Positions 27,814 through 36,468 of a stretch of DNA of 44,411 nt are shown here, piece after piece. The notes beneath the pieces were generated by a model. It was given only the letters and a program-made list of their open reading frames with translations. It did not search any database and had not been told where the DNA came from. Both the position numbers and the translations under genes were made by a program. The DNA is from an uncultured Pelagibacteraceae bacterium (lineage in GTDB: Bacteria > Pseudomonadota > Alphaproteobacteria > Pelagibacterales > Pelagibacteraceae), in contig CACIQS010000005.1 in NCBI GenBank assembly GCA_902588855.1, forward strand, positions 1 through 44,411, written 5' to 3'. How positions within the stretch are numbered: position 1 is the stretch's first letter; every line of letters starts with the position of its first letter.

Positions 27814-30483
27814 TCAGATCATGTTCCTTAACACATATTGGAGAATTCCTCCATTTTTATAATACTCCAACTCATTTTTAGTATCTATTCTAGATAAAGT
27901 CTTCACTTTTTTAATTTCTCCGGAGATATATTTGATCTCTATAATAACTTCATCAGAAGGATTTATGCCTTTTTCAATATCAACTACACTTATTAGTTCT
28001 GAACCAACTAAATTTAAGCTTTTTCTATTTTCTCCATCTTTAAATTGCAGTGGCAAAATTCCCATCCCAATTAAGTTTGATCTATGAATTCTTTCAAAGC
28101 TTTCAGCAATAACCGCTTTTACTCCTAAAAGTTTAGTTCCTTTAGCAGCCCAATCTCTTGAAGAGCCAGTTCCATATTCTTTACCACCTATTACCACTAA
28201 ATCAGTTCCTCTTTTTTTATACTCAACAACTGCATCATAAACTGGCATTACTTTTTCTTCAGGATATAATTTTGTAAATCCTCCTTCAGTTCCAGGAGCC
28301 ATCTCATTTCTAATTCTAATATTTGCAAAAGTTCCTCTCATCATAACCTCATGGTTCCCTCTTCTTGACCCATAAGAATTATAATCTTTAGGTAAAATTT
28401 GATGTTCCATAAAATATTCTCCAGTTGGACTATCTTTTTGTATGCTTCCAGCTGGTGAAATATGATCTGTTGTTATCATATCACCTAATATTAATAACGG
28501 TCTTGCGTCTTTAATTTCTTTAAAACCCTCTGGTTCATCAGACAAATCTTCAAAGAATGGAGGTTTTTTTACATAAGTTGAACCTTCATCCCATTTATAA
28601 ATACTGCTTTTTTCAGTTTTGATTTGTTGCCATTGAGCAGGACCATATGAAACATTTGAGTATCTTTGAATAAACATATCAGCATTCAAAGATTGTTTAA
28701 GAGTATCTTCTATCTCTTGATTAGAAGGCCAAATATCTTTTAAAAAAATATCTTTTCCATCTTTACTTTTTCCCAACGGATCTTTGTATAAATCAAACTC
28801 CATATGACCCACAATTGCATAAGCAACCACTAATGGTGGAGAAGCTAAATAGTTTGATTTAATGTGTGGAGAAATTCTTCCTTCAAAATTTCTATTTCCA
28901 GATAGTACAGAAACAGCGTGAATATTTTCTTTTTGAATTGCCTCTACTATATTTTCAGGCAATGGTCCTGAATTTCCAATACAAGTAGTACATCCATATC
29001 CAACTAAATTAAAACCTAATTGATCTAAATAAGTATTCAAACCAGCTTTCTCTAAATAATCAGTCACAACTTGAGATCCGGGTGCTAATGATGTTTTGAC
29101 CCATGGTTTAACTTCCAATCCGTACTCAACAGCTTTTTTTGCAAGCAAACCTGCTCCAATTAAAACATTTGGATTTGAAGTATTAGTACATGAAGTTATA
29201 GCGGCAATTAAAATTGAACCATCTTGAATTTCATAATCAGTATTTGAAACTTTAGATATTGATTTTTGATCTTTACTGGTTGCTTCAGATAAAACTTTTT
29301 TGAATGAAGTTGGTGCATCAGTTAATAAAACTTTATCTTGAGGTCTTTTTGGGCCAGATATAGTTGGTACAACTGTAGACATATCTAAAGAAATTACATC
29401 AGTAAATTCTAAATCATTACTTGCCCATAAACCTTGTTCCTTCGCATATTTCTCAACTATTTCAACTGTGTGTTGATCTCTTCCTGAAAATTTTAAATAT
29501 TTTAAAGTTTCATCATCTATTGGAAAAAAACCACAAGTTGCGCCATATTCTGGAGCCATATTGGCGATAGTTGCTCTATCTGCAAGAGTTAGGTTTTTTA
29601 ATCCATCTCCATAAAATTCTACAAATTTTCCAACAACACCTTTATCTCTTAACATTTTGACAACTGTTAAAACAAGATCTGTTGCTGTTGTACCTTCGGG
29701 CATTTTATTTTTAACCTCGAAACCTATCACTTCGGGTATTAACATAGAAATAGGCTGGCCTAACATTCCCGCCTCTGCTTCAATACCACCTACTCCCCAG
29801 CCTAAAACTGAAAGTCCGTTAACCATAGTTGTATGACTATCTGTACCAACAAGAGTATCTGGAAATATATATTTCTCTCCTTTAAATTCTTCAGACCAAA
29901 CTACTTTGGATAAATATTCTAAATTTACCTGATGACATATTCCTGTTCCTGGCGGAACAATTCTAAAATTATCAAAAGCTTGCTGTCCCCATTTTAAAAA
30001 TGAATATCTCTCACCATTTCTATTGAATTCTATATCTACATTTTTTTCAAATGAATCTGCTTTTGCAGATTGATCAACTTGCACAGAGTGATCAATTACA
30101 AGATCAACTGCTGATAATGGGTTAATTGTATTTGGATCTTTATTCTTTTCTTTTACAGCTTCCCTCATGGCAGCTAGATCTGCAACTGCAGGGATTCCTG
30201 TATAATCTTGAAGTAAAACTCTCGCAGGTCTATAAGCAATTTCAGTTTTAGATTTTTTTGTTTCTAACCAATTTTTAATTGCTTCTATTTGAGATTTTGT
30301 AACACTCAAATCATCTTCATATCTCAATAAATTTTCTAATAAAACTTTTAGAGATTTTGGAAGTTTACTAATCCCATCTAGCCCATTTTTTTCTGCTTCA
30401 TTTAATGAATAATAATTGTACTCTTTGTAATTGATGATGATTTTTTTTAGTGAATTGTAAGAATTTTTCTTTCCTGGTGTCAT
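27814..30483 (-). CDS. acnA: Aconitate hydratase A
   Basis: 889 aa; VGTDSHTTMVNGLSVLGWGVGGIEAEA, AAITSCTNTSNPNVLIGAGLLAKKA, GSSRDWAAKGTKLLGVKAVIAESFERIHRSNLIGMG. Confidence 0.97.
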   Translation of the reverse strand: MTPGKKNSYNSLKKIIINYKEYNYYSLNEAEKNGLDGISKLPKSLKVLLENLLRYEDDLSVTKSQIEAIKNWLETKKSKTEIAYRPARVLLQDYTGIPAVADLAAMREAVKEKNKDPNTINPLSAVDLVIDHSVQVDQSAKADSFEKNVDIEFNRNGERYSFLKWGQQAFDNFRIVPPGTGICHQVNLEYLSKVVWSEEFKGEKYIFPDTLVGTDSHTTMVNGLSVLGWGVGGIEAEAGMLGQPISMLIPEVIGFEVKNKMPEGTTATDLVLTVVKMLRDKGVVGKFVEFYGDGLKNLTLADRATIANMAPEYGATCGFFPIDDETLKYLKFSGRDQHTVEIVEKYAKEQGLWASNDLEFTDVISLDMSTVVPTISGPKRPQDKVLLTDAPTSFKKVLSEATSKDQKSISKVSNTDYEIQDGSILIAAITSCTNTSNPNVLIGAGLLAKKAVEYGLEVKPWVKTSLAPGSQVVTDYLEKAGLNTYLDQLGFNLVGYGCTTCIGNSGPLPENIVEAIQKENIHAVSVLSGNRNFEGRISPHIKSNYLASPPLVVAYAIVGHMEFDLYKDPLGKSKDGKDIFLKDIWPSNQEIEDTLKQSLNADMFIQRYSNVSYGPAQWQQIKTEKSSIYKWDEGSTYVKKPPFFEDLSDEPEGFKEIKDARPLLILGDMITTDHISPAGSIQKDSPTGEYFMEHQILPKDYNSYGSRRGNHEVMMRGTFANIRIRNEMAPGTEGGFTKLYPEEKVMPVYDAVVEYKKRGTDLVVIGGKEYGTGSSRDWAAKGTKLLGVKAVIAESFERIHRSNLIGMGILPLQFKDGENRKSLNLVGSELISVVDIEKGINPSDEVIIEIKYISGEIKKVKTLSRIDTKNELEYYKNGGILQYVLRNMI

Positions 30484-30485
30484 TT

Positions 30486-31079
30486 TTATAAATAAAAAGT
30501 TATTATGCTTGTTAAAAGAAGCAGTGACATAACATAATTAAAATAATTAATAAATTTCTGATTTGTCGCAAATTTCCTAAAGAATTTACCCAAAAATGTC
30601 CAAAGAGTTATGCTTGTTACTGAAACTAGTAAAGCCATAACAAGAATTTGAGTCGTATAACTGACAAATGTTTCTCCTGGATTTACATAAGTGGATACAA
30701 GAATAATAGATGCGATTACACCTTTTGGATTTAAAAACTGAAAGATAAAAGTTTCATGAAATTTAATTGGATTTTTATTTTTATTTTCTTGGTTATGTGG
30801 ACCAGAAAAAGAAATTTTGTAAGCTAAATAGATCAAAAAAAGAGTTCCTAAATATTTTAATATCTCTTGAATTAAAGGATAAAGCTTAAATATATTAATC
30901 AAACCTAAAGCTAGGCATAATAGTAAAAATGGAAATCCTAAAGTAACCCCGATTATGTGCGGAAGTGTTCTAACAATACCAAAATTAAAACCCGAATAAA
31001 AAGCAACAAAGTTGTTAGGACCAGGTGTAAATGCAGCAACAATTCCAAATAAAGTTATTGAGAGAATTTCAGGATGCAT
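30486..31079 (-). CDS. LysE-family amino acid exporter
   Basis: FTPGPNNFVAFYSGFNFG N-terminal LysE/RhtB motif, multiple TMs. Confidence 0.88.
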   Translation of the reverse strand: MHPEILSITLFGIVAAFTPGPNNFVAFYSGFNFGIVRTLPHIIGVTLGFPFLLLCLALGLINIFKLYPLIQEILKYLGTLFLIYLAYKISFSGPHNQENKNKNPIKFHETFIFQFLNPKGVIASIILVSTYVNPGETFVSYTTQILVMALLVSVTSITLWTFLGKFFRKFATNQKFINYFNYVMSLLLLTSIITFYL

Positions 31080-31081
31080 TG

Positions 31082-31426
31082 CTAAGCGATTGGTAAACCA
31101 TTCTCAGCTTTTTGTGATGGGTGTACAAGCGTAACTCTCCCTTCAGAATCAATTGCTCCTAAAACTAATACTTGTGAAACTACACCAGCAATATTTTTTT
31201 CAGGAAAATTACAAACTGCAATTACTTGCTTTCCTTTTAAATTCTCTTCATTATAGTAATGAGTGATTTGTGCTGAAGATTGCTTGATCCCAATCTCATT
31301 TCCAAAATCAACTTCAACCACTAAAGATGGTTTTCTCGCCTTTTCATTTTTTTTAACTGAAATAACAGTCCCAACTCTAATATCTACTTTGTCAAAAATG
31401 TCATAGGTAATTTGCTCTTTAATCAT
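31082..31426 (-). CDS. csaA: CsaA-like tRNA-binding-domain protein
   Basis: FDKVDIRVGTVISVKKNEKARKPSLVVEVDFG... OB-fold EMAP/CsaA. Confidence 0.88.
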   Translation of the reverse strand: MIKEQITYDIFDKVDIRVGTVISVKKNEKARKPSLVVEVDFGNEIGIKQSSAQITHYYNEENLKGKQVIAVCNFPEKNIAGVVSQVLVLGAIDSEGRVTLVHPSQKAENGLPIA

Positions 31427-31450
31427 AATATAATATAGTGTTTTAAGATA

Positions 31451-32629
31451 ATGAGTATAGATAACAATTTATATGAAAAATCAATCAAGATTTTAACTGA
31501 CTTAATTGCTTTTAAGACTATCTCGGGTCAAGATAATAGTAGTTTAATTGATTATTGTGAAAACATTTTAAATAAAATTGGAATAGATACTTTCAAAGTT
31601 TACGATGATGATAAAAAAAGAGTTAATCTTTTTGGAACTTTAAAAGCAAAAAATCAAAGCACAAAAAAACCAATCATTCTATCAGGTCATACTGATGTGG
31701 TTCCAGTTTCTAAAGGTTGGAGTAGTGATCCATTTGTTGCAACAATTAAAAACAATAAACTTTATGGAAGAGGCTCATGTGACATGAAAGGCTTTATTGC
31801 ATGTACACTTGCTTACGCACCAATTTTTAAAGAAAGTAATTTAGATAGAGACTTGCATTTCTGTTACACGTTTGATGAGGAGACTGCATGTATTGGGGCT
31901 CCTCTATTAATAAAGGAATTGAAAAAAAGAGATATCAAAAATGGAATTTGTATAATTGGAGAACCAACTACAATGAAAATAATAGATGCCCACAAAGGTA
32001 TGAATGAATACACAGTGCACTTTGGAGGACTAGCAGGACATAGTTCAAAACCACATTTGGGAGTAAATGCTGCAGAATATGCTACTAGATATGTTGGAAA
32101 ACTTTTAGAAATAAGAGAACAGTTAAAAAAAAGAGTTAAAGAAAATAGTATTTTTGATCCTCCGCATTCAACTTTATCAATTGGAGGTATTAAAGGTGGT
32201 ATTGCTCATAATGTCATTGCAGACAAATGTAGTGTTGAATGGGAAACAAGGCCAGTTGTTAAAGAGGATGGAGAATTTGTAACAAATGAAATTGATAAAT
32301 ATGCAAATGAAGTACTGCTACCAGAAATGAAAAAAATATTTCCAGATTCTTATATTAAAAAAGAAACGATTGGTGAGGTGGTTGGGTTTAATAGATTAGA
32401 TGAGTCTGAGGCATGTGAATTTGTATCAAATATAACTGGTGATAATTCAAGGGAAGTAGTTTCTTTTGGAACAGAGGCTGGTTTATTCCAAGAATTAGGA
32501 ATCAGTACAGTTGTTTGTGGACCTGGATCTATTGAACAAGCTCATAAAATTGATGAGTTCATAGAATTAAATGAAATGAAAAAATGCCTTAAATTTTTAG
32601 AAGGTGTAAAAGATAAATCGGTAAATTAA
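31451..32629 (+). CDS. argE: Acetylornithine deacetylase-like M20 peptidase
   Basis: LSGHTDVVPV, YGRGSCDMKGFIAC, TFDEETACIGA, FGTEAGLFQ. Confidence 0.85.
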   Translation: MSIDNNLYEKSIKILTDLIAFKTISGQDNSSLIDYCENILNKIGIDTFKVYDDDKKRVNLFGTLKAKNQSTKKPIILSGHTDVVPVSKGWSSDPFVATIKNNKLYGRGSCDMKGFIACTLAYAPIFKESNLDRDLHFCYTFDEETACIGAPLLIKELKKRDIKNGICIIGEPTTMKIIDAHKGMNEYTVHFGGLAGHSSKPHLGVNAAEYATRYVGKLLEIREQLKKRVKENSIFDPPHSTLSIGGIKGGIAHNVIADKCSVEWETRPVVKEDGEFVTNEIDKYANEVLLPEMKKIFPDSYIKKETIGEVVGFNRLDESEACEFVSNITGDNSREVVSFGTEAGLFQELGISTVVCGPGSIEQAHKIDEFIELNEMKKCLKFLEGVKDKSVN

Positions 32630-34059
32630 CTCCAACCACCCACAGCTTTTACTTCTAAAAATTCTTCTAAGCCGTGTTCACCTGCTTCTCTACCAATACC
32701 AGAGTGTTTAAAGCCTCCAAATGGTGCATCAACTGCAATTCCAGCTCCATTAACATCCACCATTCCAGATCTTAATTTTCTAGCAACTCTTTGAACTTTT
32801 TCAGAGTCTTGAGTTTGAATATAGTTTGTTAATCCATAAGAAGTATCATTTGCAATTTTAATTGCCTCTTCTTCTGTTTCAAATGGGATAACAGATAAAA
32901 CAGGTCCAAAAATTTCAGTTCTCGCAACATCCATATCATTATTTACATCTGCAAAAACAGTTGGTTTAACAAAATAACCTTTGTCTAATCCATCAGGTTT
33001 ACCTGTTCCTCCAGCAACTAATTTTGCTCCTTCATCAATACCTTTTTGGATTAAAGTTTGAATTTTATTGTATTGGGTTTCTGAAATAACTGGACCTATG
33101 TGCTCTCCTTCTTTTTTAGGATCACCCACCTCAAAGTTTTCAGTATATTTTTTTAGTCTATCAATGGCCTCATCATACATTGATTTTTCAACCAACATTC
33201 TTGTAGGCGCATTACAAGATTGACCTGAATTTCTAAAACATCTCAAAGCACCTCTTTCAATAGCTTCTGGATCAGCATCTTTAAAAATTATATTTGCTCC
33301 TTTGCCACCTAGCTCTAAGCTTACTCTTTTAAAATCTTTAGCAGCATTTTGAGAAATCAAAGCCCCAGCTCTTGTTGAACCTGTGAAAGAAATCATATTT
33401 ATATCTGGATGACTTGTAAGTGCATCACCTGTTGTTGCTCCATCACCATTAACTAAATTAAACACACCTTTAGGAAATTTTACTTCATCGATAATTTCGG
33501 CAAGTATCATTGATGAAAGTGGTGCTAATTCTGATGGCTTTAAAACCATGGTGCAACCTGAAGCAATTGCAGGCATTACTTTTAAACAAACTTGATTCAT
33601 CGGCCAATTCCATGGTGTTATTAATGCACAAACACCTTTTGGTTCATAAATTAATCTTTGGTTAGGAGCGTGTTCTCCTAATGGTTTTTCAAATTCAAAA
33701 TTTTTTAAATATCTAATAAATGATTTAATATGACTTGCTCCTGTACCTGCTTGTAATTTTGTTGCAAAATCTTTTGGAGCGCCCATTTCAAGAGTTATAG
33801 CTTCTGCAATATCAGCCCATCTTTTCTTATAATTTTCATAAAGTTTTTCTAATAGTGTAATTCTTTCTTCTTTAGAGGAAAAGGCCCAAGACTCGTAAGC
33901 ATCTTTTGCTGCACTAACTGCTAAATCAACATCTGCTTTATTTCCTAAAGTAATTACAGCACAGTTTTCCTCAGTAGCTGGATCGATTACTTTTATTTCT
34001 TCGACACTATTTGGTTTAACCCATGCTCCATTAATATAAAAATTTTTTTTATCTAACAT
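32626..34059 (-). CDS. NAD-dependent aldehyde dehydrogenase
   Basis: LITPWNWPMNQVCLK, SFTGSTRAGALIS, LELGGKGANIIF, NSGQSCNAPTR. Confidence 0.93.
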   Translation of the reverse strand: MLDKKNFYINGAWVKPNSVEEIKVIDPATEENCAVITLGNKADVDLAVSAAKDAYESWAFSSKEERITLLEKLYENYKKRWADIAEAITLEMGAPKDFATKLQAGTGASHIKSFIRYLKNFEFEKPLGEHAPNQRLIYEPKGVCALITPWNWPMNQVCLKVMPAIASGCTMVLKPSELAPLSSMILAEIIDEVKFPKGVFNLVNGDGATTGDALTSHPDINMISFTGSTRAGALISQNAAKDFKRVSLELGGKGANIIFKDADPEAIERGALRCFRNSGQSCNAPTRMLVEKSMYDEAIDRLKKYTENFEVGDPKKEGEHIGPVISETQYNKIQTLIQKGIDEGAKLVAGGTGKPDGLDKGYFVKPTVFADVNNDMDVARTEIFGPVLSVIPFETEEEAIKIANDTSYGLTNYIQTQDSEKVQRVARKLRSGMVDVNGAGIAVDAPFGGFKHSGIGREAGEHGLEEFLEVKAVGGWS

Positions 34060-34079
34060 GATTTAAAATTATCCTTTCC

Positions 34080-35039
34080 TTATGATTTTGCAAATAAATT
34101 TGTTAATTCGTAAACTATTGTTGCGGCTGCAAGAGAAGTTACTTCTGCATGATCGTATGCAGGTGAAACTTCAACCACATCAGCAGAAACTAAATTTAAT
34201 CCAGACAACCCTCTTAAAACATTTACCATTTCTCTAGTTGTCATTCCTGCAATTTCCGGTGTACCTGTACCAGGAGCAAATGCTGGATCTAATACATCAA
34301 TATCTATAGATAAATAAAGAGGATTGTCTCCTACTCTCTTTCTAATCCTTTCAGCAATTTTATCTGTGCCTTCAGTTTGAAATTCATCACAGTGAATTAT
34401 TTTAAAACCAAAACTTTCATCATTTTTTATATCATCTCTACTGTAAAGCGGCCCTCTAATCCCCACATGCATTGAAGCATCATCTAAAAACAAACCTTCT
34501 TCTCTTGCTCTTCTAAAAGGAGTTCCATGTGTATATGGAGCGCCGAAATAAGTATCCCAAGTATCTAAATGAGCATCAAAATGAACTAAAGAAACTGGTC
34601 CTTTGTTTTTTTTATTAATTGCTCTTAACAATGGTACTGCAATTGTATGATCACCGCCTAAACTAATTATTCCACCTACTTTATTTAATAAATCAGTTGC
34701 TCCCTCCTCTATTTGCTTAATAGCTTCATCAATACTAAATGGATTACACGAAATATCTCCAGCATCAGCAACTTGTTGAATTTTAAAAGGCTCCACATCA
34801 TAACTTGGATGATAATTTGTTCTTAAATGTCTTGATGCTTGTCGTATACTCTGTGGTCCAAATCTTGCTCCAGGTCTATAGCTAGTTCCAGCATCAAATG
34901 GAACACCAACAATCGCAACATCACAACTTTCAACATCTCTCAATTCTGGCAATCTTGCAAAAGTACTCGGTCCAGCAAATCGTGGTACTTTTGTTCCACT
35001 TACTGGTTGAATAGGATTTTTGTTTCTTTCTTTTGTCAT
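34080..35039 (-). CDS. speB: Agmatinase / ureohydrolase family
   Basis: GGDHTIAVPLLRA, HFDAHLDTWD, SIDIDVLDPAFAPGTGTPE. Confidence 0.85.
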   Translation of the reverse strand: MTKERNKNPIQPVSGTKVPRFAGPSTFARLPELRDVESCDVAIVGVPFDAGTSYRPGARFGPQSIRQASRHLRTNYHPSYDVEPFKIQQVADAGDISCNPFSIDEAIKQIEEGATDLLNKVGGIISLGGDHTIAVPLLRAINKKNKGPVSLVHFDAHLDTWDTYFGAPYTHGTPFRRAREEGLFLDDASMHVGIRGPLYSRDDIKNDESFGFKIIHCDEFQTEGTDKIAERIRKRVGDNPLYLSIDIDVLDPAFAPGTGTPEIAGMTTREMVNVLRGLSGLNLVSADVVEVSPAYDHAEVTSLAAATIVYELTNLFAKS

Positions 35040-35053
35040 TTTTTAATAATCTA

Positions 35054-35067
35054 AGATAATATTATCT
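35054..35067. promoter_or_regulatory. 14-bp palindrome in divergent speB / metallopeptidase-like promoter region
   Basis: AGATAATATTATCT, perfect dyad. Confidence 0.35.
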
Positions 35068-35092
35068 AATCTAATTCGTCTATAATAAATTA

Positions 35093-35821
35093 ATGAAAGT
35101 TATATTATTATTCATCATATTATTTCAATTTTGTCATGTAAATGCAGATGAAATTTATAATCTAATAAAAATTCCAAACTTAGAAATCTACAAGCTAAAA
35201 AATGAGAACAATATCCGCTATCTATATGCAAAAAGAGATTTTAAAATAGGGATAAATGAAAATATTAACTGCAACAAAACAAACCAACAAAATCTAAATA
35301 CAAAATTTCCAATCATTGAAAGAAATTTAAACAGATATAATTCTAAATTCCTAAAGAAAATAAATTTAAAATACATTGTGTTTTGCGAAGGCTTATTTAT
35401 CACGAATATTAATACTGGTGGAATACCAGATAATAAAAATAGAACCTTAATATTAGACATAAACTTTAATGAAAAATATTTTGAAAGAATGATCCATCAT
35501 GAAATTTTTCACATGATTCAAAATAGTTATGAGAATGATTTTAATGAACAAAAATTTTCTTTATTTAATAATTCTGATTTTGAATACGCTGAATGCTCCA
35601 CCTGCTCTGATAGATTAAATTTAGATTTATATGAAAATACCAATGGTTTTTTAACGGAATATTCAAAATCAATTCCATCAGAAGATATGGCTGAAATCTT
35701 TTCTTTTTTAATGGTTAATAAAAATTTAATTGAAGAGAAAATAAAAAACGATTCTATATTAAACAATAAGGTTAATTTTATTAAGACAAATATATTTAAA
35801 ATCGATGAAAATATTTTATGA
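35093..35821 (+). CDS. Putative exported zinc-metallopeptidase-like protein
   Basis: Signal peptide MKVILLFIILFQFCHVNA; HEIFH (HExxH) motif and downstream SEDMAEIF. Confidence 0.65.
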   Translation: MKVILLFIILFQFCHVNADEIYNLIKIPNLEIYKLKNENNIRYLYAKRDFKIGINENINCNKTNQQNLNTKFPIIERNLNRYNSKFLKKINLKYIVFCEGLFITNINTGGIPDNKNRTLILDINFNEKYFERMIHHEIFHMIQNSYENDFNEQKFSLFNNSDFEYAECSTCSDRLNLDLYENTNGFLTEYSKSIPSEDMAEIFSFLMVNKNLIEEKIKNDSILNNKVNFIKTNIFKIDENIL

Positions 35822-36468
35822 TTAAAACAATCAAAGCTTCAAAATCAGAAAAAATTTTATTTATTATTTTAATAGTTTTAAGTGTTTCTACTTTTTCATC
35901 TTTTTTTTTATTAAAAAATAAATGTTTGTTTGTAGAAAACAATGATTTAAAAAAATTAAACATTGAAAATCCAGATAATATTGCTGTGATGAATTTAGAA
36001 TGTGGAAATGTAATTATTGAGCTATACCCAGAAATATCTCCCAAAGCTGTTGAAAGATTTAAAATATTAATTGAAAAAAAAATGTATGATGGTTCAGCCT
36101 TCTATAAAGTTGTTGAAAATACGTTAGTGCAAGCTGGTGATATTCAATTTGGGAACATTGCGTACTTAGACTACTCAAAAATTGGAAGTGGAAAATCAGG
36201 ATTGGGATTATTGAAATCAGAACTTAGTGATGATTTTAAATTTACTGAAGGTAGTGTTGGATTCGCAAGATCAGCAAAATTTGACTCTGAAGATAGTGAA
36301 TTTTTTATAACCTTGAAAGAGATACCAATTTATCAAGGAGAATATACTCCAATTGGAAAAGTGAAGTATGGACTGGATATTCTTAAGAAAATAAAAACAG
36401 GAAATAAAGCTATATACGTACTTAGACCTGATTATATTAATACTTTTAGAATGCTAGAGACTAATTAA
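35818..36468 (+). CDS. Membrane-anchored cyclophilin-type peptidyl-prolyl isomerase
   Basis: TM near N-terminus; LECGNVIIELYPEISPKAVERFKILIEKKMYDGSAFYKVVENTLVQAGD; FARSAKFDSEDSEFFITL. Confidence 0.85.
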   Translation: MIKTIKASKSEKILFIILIVLSVSTFSSFFLLKNKCLFVENNDLKKLNIENPDNIAVMNLECGNVIIELYPEISPKAVERFKILIEKKMYDGSAFYKVVENTLVQAGDIQFGNIAYLDYSKIGSGKSGLGLLKSELSDDFKFTEGSVGFARSAKFDSEDSEFFITLKEIPIYQGEYTPIGKVKYGLDILKKIKTGNKAIYVLRPDYINTFRMLETN

